Below, piece by piece: positions 1 through 7,881 of a stretch of 29,008 bases of DNA. Where the stretch lies: the NCBI GenBank assembly GCA_934167875.1, contig CAKPMC010000012.1:1-29008 (forward strand), read 5' to 3'. Each line of letters opens with the position of its first letter. The first letter of the stretch is position 1. Both the position numbers and the translations under genes were made by a program. The notes under the pieces are model-generated. The model saw nothing but the letters and a program-made list of their open reading frames with translations, searched no databases and was not told the DNA's origin. This DNA comes from an uncultured Bacilli bacterium (GTDB taxonomy: Bacteria; Bacillota_I; Bacilli_A; RF39; UBA660).

Positions 1-468
1 AAATAGCTATTTTTAGCCTATTTAAAGGCATTCTAGCACTTTTTAAAATGGTACACAGTCCATCAATTATACGAAGTAAGATATTCTGATAAAAAGCTTA
101 TTTTATCTATATTTTAAATCGATTATATTCTATATTTAATTATAAATTATGTGTTTAGTTTTATTGTTATATAATTGATAATATATTATATATTTTAATT
201 AATATCATTTTAATATCATTAAATTTATTTTTTTGTTAACTTATTTTAAATTTAATTAATTAATATTATATTGTTAATATTTAAATTTTATATTAAAAAT
301 TATTATTTCTAACATATAATTGTCCATATAATTTATTTCTATTTTAATTCGAGATGGATGATTATCCATCTTTTTATATTTCGATTTAAAATACAGAACA
401 CTATATTCTACTCTTCTTTATGTATAAATAAATAGGGGACGTATCATAATAAAAAGGGAGGGCATGAT
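1..468. other. AT-rich gene-free region
   Basis: No convincing gene is visible here. Bases 3-89 are open in one + frame up to a TGA and could be the tail of a gene starting off the left edge, but 28 codons are too few to support a call. From about 100 to 350 the sequence is almost pure A/T with short near-repeats such as TTAATATCATT around 198-224. A terminator-like hairpin lies at 352-375. The Shine-Dalgarno site of the next gene is at about 453-461. Confidence 0.6.
352..375 (+). terminator. Rho-independent terminator-like hairpin
   Basis: Arms AGATGGAT (352-359) and ATCCATCT (364-371) form a perfect 8-bp stem with loop GATT, followed by a run of T. It points rightward although no + gene is recognisable in the 350 bp before it. 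It could end a transcript entering from the left or a small RNA. Confidence 0.6.
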
Positions 469-654
469 ATGAAAAAGAGTAATAATCAAAAAATTAAATG
501 TGATGTAGAATCTTGCGATTATCAAAATTGTGGCGATTGTACATTAGATGAAATACAAGTTGATTGTAACTGTAAAAGAGAAGAAGCAACTGAAAGTAAA
601 GAGACTGCTTGTAAAAGTTTTAGATGCGAATGCAAGAAAAAAGAAGAGAAATAG
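469..654 (+). CDS. DUF1540 family small Cys-rich protein
   Basis: A 61-residue protein preceded by a strong Shine-Dalgarno AGGGAGGG about 7 bp upstream. It carries the DUF1540 pattern: C-x-V-x-x-C-x-Y at residues 11-18, a G-x-C at about 22-24, a VDCNC segment near 31-35, then T-A-C-K-S-F with further cysteines (RCEC) near the end. The regular cysteine spacing suggests metal binding. The family is common in Firmicutes as short stand-alone or tandem domains, and its function is unknown. The C-terminus is a Lys/Glu-rich tail. It stands alone between the AT-rich region and the convergent deoB. DUF1540 membership is my pattern reading; a metal ligand is inference. Confidence 0.8.
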   Translation: MKKSNNQKIKCDVESCDYQNCGDCTLDEIQVDCNCKREEATESKETACKSFRCECKKKEEK

Positions 655-669
655 TACTCTTTTTTTTTA
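636..669 (+). terminator. Possible terminator of the DUF1540 gene
   Basis: The A-rich arm ending AAGAAGAG pairs with CTCTTTTTTTTT across the loop AAATAGTA, with one G-U pair. The stem is nearly all A-U and overlaps the end of the coding region, so it is weak, but the T run is long. Confidence 0.4.
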
Positions 670-695
670 ACCCCTCTACTCTTCTCTTCTTAATT

Positions 696-1862
696 TTATT
701 TTAATTTATCTAAAAAACTTTTACCAATGAATGGTTTGTTTACCTCAAAATTATCTGCTATAGTTGCACCAATATCAGCGATTGAGTTCAAAATATCTAA
801 TTTTTTAGGTTCTTTTAAATTACGGCCATATATAATAACAGGAACATTTTCTCTTGTATGTTCTGTACCTTTAAACGTTGGATCACAGCCATGATCAGCT
901 GTTATTATTAATAAATCATCCGTTTCTAATTTATTTAAAACCATAGGTATTTCTACATCTAATTCTTCTATTGCCTTAGCATAACCTTCTACATCTCTTT
1001 TATGACCATATTCTATATCAAAATCATTTAAGTTTACTGCACATAGTCCAGTGAAGTTTTTAGTCATGATATCATTTAATTTATTTAATGCTTCTTGATT
1101 ATTCTTAGCTTTTATAGTTTTAGTAATTCCTTCGTGGTCAAATACATCATCAATTTTACCAATAGATATAACACTATAATTATTTTCCTTTAAGAAGTTC
1201 ATAACACTCATAGTAGGTGGTTTTACTGCATATACTTGATTTTCATTAGTGAATCTAAAATTATTTGGTCTACCGGTAAATGGTTTAGCTACTACCCTAC
1301 CAACTTTCCATTCTTCACGCATAGTAATCTTTCTTATTTTTTCAGCATAATCATAGAGTTTTGCTACTGGTATATTATTTTCATGTGCAGAAATGTATAA
1401 ATTTGAACCGTTTGATGTATAAATAATTAAACCGTTTGATTCAATCTGTCTTTCACCTAGTTCATTAATTATATCTTTTCCTATACAATTCTTATTTCCT
1501 AATAATTTACGTCCGGTAGCAAATTCAATTTGGTCTAATAATTCTCTTGGAAAACCATTAGTAGTAAAAGATTTAAATTGAATATCATTTTTTACACCCA
1601 TTATTTCATAATGTCCATTTAAAGTATCCTTACCTGGATTAGTAGGTCTAGCTATTGTGTAATAAGCATCAACATCATTATTTACATCCATGTTAATTGT
1701 GTTTAAAAAGCCTAATTTTTTTAAGTTTGGTACAAACAAATCATAATTATCTTTAATGTGTCCTAAAGTATTAGCTCCATTATCATCATAATTATTAGCA
1801 TCAAGTGCTTCTCCGACACCTAATGAATCTAAAACCATTAAAAATATTCTTTTAAATTTCAT
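696..1862 (-). CDS. deoB: Phosphopentomutase
   Basis: A 388-residue protein of normal length for DeoB, which interconverts ribose-1-phosphate (or deoxyribose-1-phosphate) and the 5-phosphate in the cytosol, feeding nucleoside salvage. It belongs to the alkaline-phosphatase superfamily and uses two Mn ions. Visible landmarks are the N-terminal metal Asp in LMVLDSLGVG (Asp12), the GKDT segment holding the phosphorylated Thr (Thr80), and the C-terminal metal cluster ITADHGCDPT followed by TEHTRENVP. The start lies 2 bp after the xerD stop (TAATTATG), so the two are co-transcribed; xerD-drm(deoB) is also the Bacillus subtilis order. No clear terminator follows it. Confidence 0.96.
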   Translation of the reverse strand: MKFKRIFLMVLDSLGVGEALDANNYDDNGANTLGHIKDNYDLFVPNLKKLGFLNTINMDVNNDVDAYYTIARPTNPGKDTLNGHYEIMGVKNDIQFKSFTTNGFPRELLDQIEFATGRKLLGNKNCIGKDIINELGERQIESNGLIIYTSNGSNLYISAHENNIPVAKLYDYAEKIRKITMREEWKVGRVVAKPFTGRPNNFRFTNENQVYAVKPPTMSVMNFLKENNYSVISIGKIDDVFDHEGITKTIKAKNNQEALNKLNDIMTKNFTGLCAVNLNDFDIEYGHKRDVEGYAKAIEELDVEIPMVLNKLETDDLLIITADHGCDPTFKGTEHTRENVPVIIYGRNLKEPKKLDILNSIADIGATIADNFEVNKPFIGKSFLDKLK

Positions 1863-1864
1863 AA

Positions 1865-2773
1865 TTATTCTTCCTCGTTTCTAGGATGATATTTTTCATA
1901 ATCCTGTGCTACTTTTTGATTAGTAATGTGTGTATATATTCTGGTTGTTGATACATCACTATGTCCTAACATTTCTTGTATTACTCTTAAATCAGCTCCA
2001 TATTCAAGCAAGTGAGTAGCAAAACTATGTCTTAAAGTATGTGGTGAAACATTAGGATTTAAGCCTTTTTTTAATAATATTTTTTTGAGTTCTTTAAAAA
2101 AACCTTCTCTACTTAACTTATTTCCCCTACTATTTAAAAATAATTCCTTAGTTGTTTTATTCTTTAATAGTAGCGGTCGTACCTCTAAATATGAATTAAG
2201 TGCTTTAATTACATAATCATTAATTGGCACAATTCTTTCTTTATTTCCCTTTCCGATACACCTAATAGTACAGTTAATTGTATCTATATCATTAATAGTA
2301 AGAGATAATAATTCACTAATTCTAAGGCCTGTGCCATAAAGTAATTCTAACATACATTTATTACGATAGTCAAATGGAGTGATTGTATCAATATCTAAAA
2401 GTTTATCAACCTCTTCAACTGTCAAAACATTAGGTAATTTCTTAATTAATTTGGGTCTTTCTATGCTAGCAGCAATATCTTTCTCTAAATACTCATTCTG
2501 TAATAAAAATTTGTGGTAATTCTTAATACTAGTTAAATAATGAGCTATACTTTGTGGTTTTAAACCCTTCTTTTTTAAATATTTCAAAAAATTAAATATA
2601 TCATCTTTTTGAATTTCTTCTATTTTATATATTTTTTTATCTTCTAAATACTTTTCATATTTCTTTAAATCATTAGCATAAGCTAATTGTGTATTTTTTG
2701 ATAAGTGGATTTCAGCTATTAAACTGTCCAGGTATTCATTAATAGAATCACTTATTGAAATGTTTTCTTTCAT
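1865..2773 (-). CDS. xerD: Tyrosine recombinase XerD
   Basis: A 302-residue site-specific recombinase. The N-terminal SAM-like DNA-binding domain (about 8-95) has the typical LSKNTQLAYANDLKKYEKYL segment; the catalytic domain covers about 110-295. All active-site residues are present: Arg151 (TGLRISEL), Lys175, His245 and Arg248 (HTLRHSFATHLL), His271 (LGHSDVSTT) and the nucleophile Tyr280. Xer recombinases resolve chromosome dimers at dif near the terminus with FtsK. The assignment to XerD rather than XerC rests on the following deoB gene, the Bacillus arrangement. The start has a GGTGATG Shine-Dalgarno. There is no integrase arm-binding domain and no adjacent mobile cargo, so it is not a phage or transposon integrase. 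Confidence 0.92.
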   Translation of the reverse strand: MKENISISDSINEYLDSLIAEIHLSKNTQLAYANDLKKYEKYLEDKKIYKIEEIQKDDIFNFLKYLKKKGLKPQSIAHYLTSIKNYHKFLLQNEYLEKDIAASIERPKLIKKLPNVLTVEEVDKLLDIDTITPFDYRNKCMLELLYGTGLRISELLSLTINDIDTINCTIRCIGKGNKERIVPINDYVIKALNSYLEVRPLLLKNKTTKELFLNSRGNKLSREGFFKELKKILLKKGLNPNVSPHTLRHSFATHLLEYGADLRVIQEMLGHSDVSTTRIYTHITNQKVAQDYEKYHPRNEEE

Positions 2774-2788
2774 ACCATCACCATTTAT

Positions 2789-2797
2789 ATTATACCA
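2789..2797 (-). promoter_or_regulatory. Extended -10 promoter of xerD-deoB
   Basis: On the minus strand TGGTATAAT forms an extended -10 (TGnTATAAT) about 15 bp before the xerD start. The -35 region (TAGTTA at 17 bp) is poor, as is common for extended -10 promoters. Confidence 0.6.
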
Positions 2798-2831
2798 TAA
2801 TTAGGCATTTTTAACTATTATAAATGGGTAA

Positions 2832-2860
2832 TTGCTATTTAAAAGACGATGTAGTAAAAT
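2832..2860 (+). promoter_or_regulatory. Promoter of the yfhO-type gene
   Basis: TTGCTA (2832-2837), a 17-bp spacer, then TAAAAT (2855-2860). Transcription should begin near 2867, which leaves only about 12 nt before the chosen GTG start. It is back to back with the xerD promoter. Confidence 0.6.
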
Positions 2861-2878
2861 GGAAATTAGGTGGTAAGA

Positions 2879-5407
2879 GTGAGTAAATTAATAAATAAAA
2901 TTAAAAATATAAATGATAATAAAAAATATATAATTGCATTAGTATTAATCAGTATACTGCAATTTTTTGTAATAACTAGATTCGGATATATATATGGATC
3001 ACAAATTGATTGGGTTAATCAGCATACATTATTTCCTAATTATTTTAGGAATTTATTTTTTGAAACTGGTAACCTTTTTCCTAATTTTGCCAGTCATTTA
3101 GGATCAGGACAAAATATATTTTACTTAGCTTATTATGGATTATACAGTCCTATTATTATGTTTTCTTATTTACTACCATTTGTGCCAATGAATTTTTATA
3201 TAATAGTAACAAGTTTTTTAATAGTTATTATATCAATTATTTTATTTTATTATTTCTTAAAACAAAATAACTTTTCAAATAAGCTTAGTTTTTTTATATC
3301 ATTATTATTTTTATTCTCAAGTAGCTTTGTTTTTCATAGTCATAGACATATTATGTTTATGAATTATATGCCTTTTCTAATACTTAGTTTAATGGGAGTT
3401 AAAAAGTATTTTGATTCTAAAAAAAGTTCTTTACTTATTATCAATATCGCTTTAATGATACTTACTAGTTATTATTATAGTGTATCAGGAATTATTGCTT
3501 GTTTTATATATGGATTATCTTTATACATTAATAAGTATAATAGTTTTAATTTTAAACGTTTTATAAAAGAGATAGCTGCTTTTATATTTAGAATTATAAT
3601 AGGAATACTTTTAACTAGTATTTTATTATTACCGGTTATATATGTTATATTGAATGGTAGAAATAGTAGTTCTATAACGCTTAATTTGTCTTCTTTAATC
3701 CCACATGTTACATTAGATTTTGTTATGTATGGTACTTATGGTATTGGGTTGGTAGCAGTATTTTGGTTAGCTCTTATTTATCATATTTTATTTTCTAAAA
3801 AAGAATATAGGATTGTATCTATTATTTTAATGGTTATTATTAGTTTTCCTTTTATTAATTATATACTTAATGGTGGTTTATATTTTAATGGTAAAGGATT
3901 TATACCATATTTGCCTCTAGGGCTTTATTTGATAGCTAGTATGATTAAATTATTGGATAATAATAAAAAGTCTTGGAAATGGCTTATTTTAGCTTCTATA
4001 CTTAGTAGTTTATTATTAATTGGTATTAAAAATAATTTTAGATATTATTATTACTATATTGAATTAGGACTTACTTTATTATTACTATGGTTATATGGCA
4101 AAAAGAAAAAGGATTATATACTTATTCCTATAATTGTAGCTAGTTATTTAATTTTTTTATTTAATAATATTAGTGATAAATTAGTTAGTATTGATGATTA
4201 TATTAAACAATATTCTTATTATAGTTATGATGTTTCTGAGTATATAAATAAAGATACTGATAGTTTATATCGCTATCAAGATAATATTAGTGAATTAAAT
4301 GGTCTTAACTATTCTTATGGTAAACGAGATTATAGAACTACTATTTACTCTTCTACTTCTAATCCTAATTATTTAAATAATTACCTTTCTACTTTTAAAA
4401 ATAATCAGATGTATCGTAATTATTTTATGCTTGGACAAACTAGTAATTTGTTTTTTGAAAAGTTTATGGGTGTTCGTTATTTACTAACTGATAGTAATGT
4501 GCCTTATGGTTATTATCAAATTAAAGAATATGAAAATGGAACTCTTTATGAAAATAAGAATACCTACCCTATTGGTTTTAGTAGTAATCATTTATTAAAT
4601 AAAACTGAATATAATAATTTATCTTATTTAGAACAATTGGAAGCTTATGATACTAATATTATTATTAATGGTAATTCTAGTAATACTAATTTAGACTTTG
4701 AAGGTAAAAAAATAGATTTAAATTATAGAGTTACTTCTACTGAAAATATTACCTATACTAAAACTCAAAATGGCTATTATATTGAGAGTAAAAAGGATGG
4801 TAAAATAGTTTTAGATTTAAATGATAAAATAATTGATAGTAGCTTGGTTATTAGATTTAAATTAAATAATATACCTAAACGTAAAGATGGTGATGCTTCT
4901 ATTACGATTAATGGCGTTAGTAATTTATTATCTTATACTTGGAGATATTATAATGGTAATGAAGAGTTTAATTATGTTGTATCAAGTAATAAAGATATTG
5001 ATAAATTGAATATAGAATTCAGTAATGGTATTTATGAGATAGCTGATATTGAAGTGTATGAAATTCCTAATAGTTTTTTTGATCAAAATAATGATATAGT
5101 ACCATTTAAGGTTGATTATAATAATACTAAAGGTGATAAAATTGCTGGTAAGATTGATTGTTTAGAGGATGGATATTTTATTTTTACTATTCCTTATGAT
5201 AATGGTTTTACTTTATATGTAGATGGAAATAAAACGGATATAGAGATAGTAAATGATATGTTTATTGGTTTTCCTATTACTGAGGGAGAACACAATATTG
5301 AACTAAAATTTAAAGCTCCCTACTCTGATTTAGGAAAAATTATATCAATTATTTCATTAATAGGATTTATAGGTATAATTATATATGAAAAAAAGCATTC
5401 TAATTAA
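2879..5407 (+). CDS. YfhO family multi-pass membrane protein
   Basis: About 842 residues. The N-terminal half is a series of roughly a dozen hydrophobic segments (first at about 17-33), a large extracytoplasmic C-terminal part follows (about 430-810), and a last helix with the short tail YEKKHSN ends it. The stretch DWVNQHTLFPNYFRN and the following FASHLGSGQNIFYL are typical of YfhO proteins, GT-C-like membrane enzymes. Bacillus and Listeria members are linked to glycosylation of lipoteichoic acid or other surface polymers. The substrate here cannot be read from sequence. I chose the GTG at 2879 because AGGTGG sits 5 bp before it; the in-frame GTG at 2870 would overlap that site. It is divergent from xerD and followed by its own terminator. 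Confidence 0.85.
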   Translation: MSKLINKIKNINDNKKYIIALVLISILQFFVITRFGYIYGSQIDWVNQHTLFPNYFRNLFFETGNLFPNFASHLGSGQNIFYLAYYGLYSPIIMFSYLLPFVPMNFYIIVTSFLIVIISIILFYYFLKQNNFSNKLSFFISLLFLFSSSFVFHSHRHIMFMNYMPFLILSLMGVKKYFDSKKSSLLIINIALMILTSYYYSVSGIIACFIYGLSLYINKYNSFNFKRFIKEIAAFIFRIIIGILLTSILLLPVIYVILNGRNSSSITLNLSSLIPHVTLDFVMYGTYGIGLVAVFWLALIYHILFSKKEYRIVSIILMVIISFPFINYILNGGLYFNGKGFIPYLPLGLYLIASMIKLLDNNKKSWKWLILASILSSLLLIGIKNNFRYYYYYIELGLTLLLLWLYGKKKKDYILIPIIVASYLIFLFNNISDKLVSIDDYIKQYSYYSYDVSEYINKDTDSLYRYQDNISELNGLNYSYGKRDYRTTIYSSTSNPNYLNNYLSTFKNNQMYRNYFMLGQTSNLFFEKFMGVRYLLTDSNVPYGYYQIKEYENGTLYENKNTYPIGFSSNHLLNKTEYNNLSYLEQLEAYDTNIIINGNSSNTNLDFEGKKIDLNYRVTSTENITYTKTQNGYYIESKKDGKIVLDLNDKIIDSSLVIRFKLNNIPKRKDGDASITINGVSNLLSYTWRYYNGNEEFNYVVSSNKDIDKLNIEFSNGIYEIADIEVYEIPNSFFDQNNDIVPFKVDYNNTKGDKIAGKIDCLEDGYFIFTIPYDNGFTLYVDGNKTDIEIVNDMFIGFPITEGEHNIELKFKAPYSDLGKIISIISLIGFIGIIIYEKKHSN

Positions 5408-5425
5408 ATTTAGAGTGCTTTTTGA
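5391..5425 (+). terminator. Terminator of the yfhO-type gene
   Basis: AAAAGCATTCTAA (5391-5403) pairs with TTAGAGTGCTTTT (5410-5422) over 13 bp with one G-U pair, followed by T. The gene's stop codon lies in the loop. Confidence 0.85.
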
Positions 5426-5445
5426 TTTATTATTAATCTATTTTT

Positions 5446-5454
5446 TGGTACAAT
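5446..5454 (+). promoter_or_regulatory. Extended -10 promoter of rarA
   Basis: TGGTACAAT is an extended -10 about 20 bp before the rarA ATG, closely matching the TGGTATAAT before xerD. No good -35 is seen. Confidence 0.5.
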
Positions 5455-5473
5455 ATTAATTGTGGTGATGTAT

Positions 5474-6712
5474 ATGGAGAAACCATTAGCTTTAAAACTT
5501 GCCCCTAATTCTATTGATGAAGTTATAGGACAGCAACATTTATTGGGAAAAGGTAAAATTTTAAGAAATTTAGTAGAAAATAAGAAGATATTTTCAATGA
5601 TTTTATATGGTAAACCAGGTATTGGTAAGACATCAATAGCTAACGCAATAGTTAAAGATTTGGGTGTTAGATATCGTTTTCTTAATGCTACTATGAATAA
5701 TAAAAAGGATTTTGATACTGTAGTTGAAGAAGCTAAGATGTATGATGGTTTAGTACTTATTATGGATGAAATTCATCGTTTGAATAAAGATAAACAGGAT
5801 TTACTTCTTCCACAACTTGAAAGTGGTTTAATTACTTTAATAGGTATGACGACTTCTAATCCATATTTTAAGATTAATCCAGCTATTCGCAGTAGATGTC
5901 ACATTTTTGAATTAAAGGATCTAACTACTGATGATATTGTTTTAGGAATTAAAAAGGCTATTAAACATCCTGATTTAAATGGTATTAAAATAAAAGATGA
6001 TGCGATTAGATATATTGCTAGCTTGGCTGGTAATGATTTAAGATATGCTTATAATTTATTAGAACTTGCTTACTATTCTAGTAGCGATAAAAAAATTACT
6101 ATAGATTTACTTAAAGAAATTAATAATAAACCGGTTTTAGTTTCTGATAAAGATGAGGAGGGTCATTATGATTTACTTTCTGCATTTCAAAAATCTATTC
6201 GTGGTAGTGATGTTAACGCTTCTCTTCATTATTTAGCTAGATTAATAGCTGTTGGCGATTTAGACAGTATTTATCGTAGAATGAGTGTTATTGCTTATGA
6301 AGATATTGGCTTGGCTAATCCTGATATTGGCCCTAGAGTTATGGCAGCTATTTCAGCTAGTGAACTTGTCGGACTACCAGAAGCCAGAATTCCCTTAGCT
6401 GATATAATAGTTCAAATGGCTTTATCGCCTAAATCCAATTCTTCTCATGTAGCACTTGATGAGGCTATTAGTGACTTTGAAACTGGAAGATGTGGTGATA
6501 TACCTGATACAATTAAAATTCATTCAGAAATATATAAGTATCCTCATGATTATCCTAATCATTTTGTAGTTCAGCAATACCTACCAGATAACATAATTAA
6601 TAAAAAATATTTTAAACCTCAGGATACTTCACCTAATGAAAGAATGTTAAAACAAATATATGAGAAACTTGAAAAAATTAAAAATGATGAAATTAATAAA
6701 GAAAAGGTATAA
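5474..6712 (+). CDS. rarA: Replication-associated recombination protein RarA (MgsA)
   Basis: A 412-residue AAA+ ATPase of the RarA/Mgs1/WRNIP1 family, which acts at stalled replication forks. Visible: the N-terminal motif EKPLALKLAPNSIDEVIGQQ, Walker A GKPGIGKTS (about 46-54), Walker B LIMDEIHR (Asp98-Glu99), sensor 1 GMTTSNP, an arginine-finger segment AIRSRCHIFEL and sensor 2 GNDLRYAYNLLE. The C-terminal tetramerisation part contains MSVIAYEDIGLANP and the H-x-Y-P-HDYPNHFVVQQYLPD segment typical of the family. Two upstream in-frame starts exist (GTG 5462, ATG 5468), but GGTGAT there is the better Shine-Dalgarno for ATG 5474, giving the standard N-terminus. It converges with dnaJ over a shared terminator. 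Confidence 0.95.
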   Translation: MEKPLALKLAPNSIDEVIGQQHLLGKGKILRNLVENKKIFSMILYGKPGIGKTSIANAIVKDLGVRYRFLNATMNNKKDFDTVVEEAKMYDGLVLIMDEIHRLNKDKQDLLLPQLESGLITLIGMTTSNPYFKINPAIRSRCHIFELKDLTTDDIVLGIKKAIKHPDLNGIKIKDDAIRYIASLAGNDLRYAYNLLELAYYSSSDKKITIDLLKEINNKPVLVSDKDEEGHYDLLSAFQKSIRGSDVNASLHYLARLIAVGDLDSIYRRMSVIAYEDIGLANPDIGPRVMAAISASELVGLPEARIPLADIIVQMALSPKSNSSHVALDEAISDFETGRCGDIPDTIKIHSEIYKYPHDYPNHFVVQQYLPDNIINKKYFKPQDTSPNERMLKQIYEKLEKIKNDEINKEKV

Positions 6713-6735
6713 ACATTTATTGTCTATACCTTTTT
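6702..6735. terminator. Bidirectional terminator between rarA and dnaJ
   Basis: AAAAGGTATA (6702-6711) pairs with TATACCTTTT (6725-6734), a perfect 10-bp stem with A and T runs on the two sides, so it can end both convergent transcripts. It overlaps the rarA stop. Confidence 0.85.
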
Positions 6736-6741
6736 ATATAT

Positions 6742-7869
6742 TTAACTATTTTTTTTAACAAAACGTTCAAAGTTTTTGATATCGTTATCATCAGTTAAAT
6801 CAGTATTATTTAGTTCTTCAAGTAAACGCTTTTGTTCTTTAGTTAATTTCTTAGGAGTAACTATTTTAAGAACTATATACATGTCACCTTTTTTATGAGT
6901 AGCTTCGTTGTTGATTCCTTTACCTTTAATACGATGTTTTTCACCAGATTCAGAACCTGCTGGTATAGTTAATGTTACATTACCATATAAAGTTGGGATT
7001 TCTTTTTTGCATCCTAATATAGCTTCGGTAACAGTAATAGGTGCTTCAATATATATATCATTTTCATCACGAACATAAAAATCGTGTTCTGCTACTACAA
7101 ATTCAATATATAAATCACCATTAGGTCCACCATTAGAGCCACTGTTACCTTTACCAGATAATTTTAATCTACTTCCGTTATCTACACCTGCTGGTATTTT
7201 AACTTCTAATTCTTTATTTACTTTTACTCGGCCATTACCATGACAGTGTGTACATGTTTTTTGATATGTCTTACCTGTTCCACCACACTTATTACATGTT
7301 GTTTTGGAAAGAAAACTACCTAAAATAGTATGCTGTTCAGTAGTGATAGTACCGCTACCATGACATTTATCACATGTTTCTTCACCAAATCCACCTTTGC
7401 CATTACATTCGCTGCATTCTTCTACTATATCTAGATCAATATCCTTTTTGCAACCAAATACAGCCTCTTCAAATGTTAATTTCATGCGCATTAGTGAGTC
7501 GCTACCACGGCGAGCACGACTACTATTACGGCCACTTGAAAAGCCACCTCCGAAGCCACCAAAAATATTGTCAAATATATCTCCATAATCGAAACCTGAA
7601 AAATCGAAACCACCAAATCCTCCAGCTCCGCCGGCACCACCACCGTTTTGGAATGCGGCATGGCCAAATTGATCATACTGACGTCTTTTATCTTCATCAG
7701 ACAAAACAGCATATGCTTCTTGAACTTCTTTGAATTTAGCTTCTGCATCAGGTTCCTTACTTACATCGGGATGATACTTTTTAGCTAACTTTCTAAAAGC
7801 ACTTTTTATTTCATCTTGAGATGCATTTTTAGATACACCTAACACTTCATAATAATCTTTTTTATCCAT
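6742..7869 (-). CDS. dnaJ: Chaperone DnaJ (type I Hsp40)
   Basis: A 375-residue co-chaperone that delivers substrates to DnaK and stimulates its ATPase. Domains in order: J domain (about 3-67) with the HPD motif in KYHPDVSKEP, a Gly/Phe-rich linker (about 73-115), a zinc domain with four C-x-x-C-x-G-x-G repeats (CSECNGKG, CDKCHGSG, CNKCGGTG, CTHCHGNG) and C-terminal substrate-binding beta domains (about 210-350). I chose ATG 7869: AGAGGTGA lies just before it, whereas the in-frame GTG at 7878 is part of that Shine-Dalgarno. pepF ends 12 bp upstream, so dnaJ depends on transcription through pepF. It is last in the heat-shock operon. Confidence 0.97.
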   Translation of the reverse strand: MDKKDYYEVLGVSKNASQDEIKSAFRKLAKKYHPDVSKEPDAEAKFKEVQEAYAVLSDEDKRRQYDQFGHAAFQNGGGAGGAGGFGGFDFSGFDYGDIFDNIFGGFGGGFSSGRNSSRARRGSDSLMRMKLTFEEAVFGCKKDIDLDIVEECSECNGKGGFGEETCDKCHGSGTITTEQHTILGSFLSKTTCNKCGGTGKTYQKTCTHCHGNGRVKVNKELEVKIPAGVDNGSRLKLSGKGNSGSNGGPNGDLYIEFVVAEHDFYVRDENDIYIEAPITVTEAILGCKKEIPTLYGNVTLTIPAGSESGEKHRIKGKGINNEATHKKGDMYIVLKIVTPKKLTKEQKRLLEELNNTDLTDDNDIKNFERFVKKNS

Positions 7870-7881
7870 CTTATTCACCTC

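Noticed and set aside
3..89. Open + frame running from the left edge to TGA, possibly the end of a gene
   Set aside because: Only 28 codons, no recognisable motif, and open frames of this size are common; kept only as a note.
1865..2773. A mobile-element integrase
   Set aside because: Length, lack of an arm-binding domain and the xerD-deoB order indicate the housekeeping recombinase.
7374..7748. Open frames on the other strand or other frames inside dnaJ
   Set aside because: They lie wholly inside the clear DnaJ coding region (J domain, Gly/Phe linker and first zinc repeats) and have low-complexity translations without motifs.
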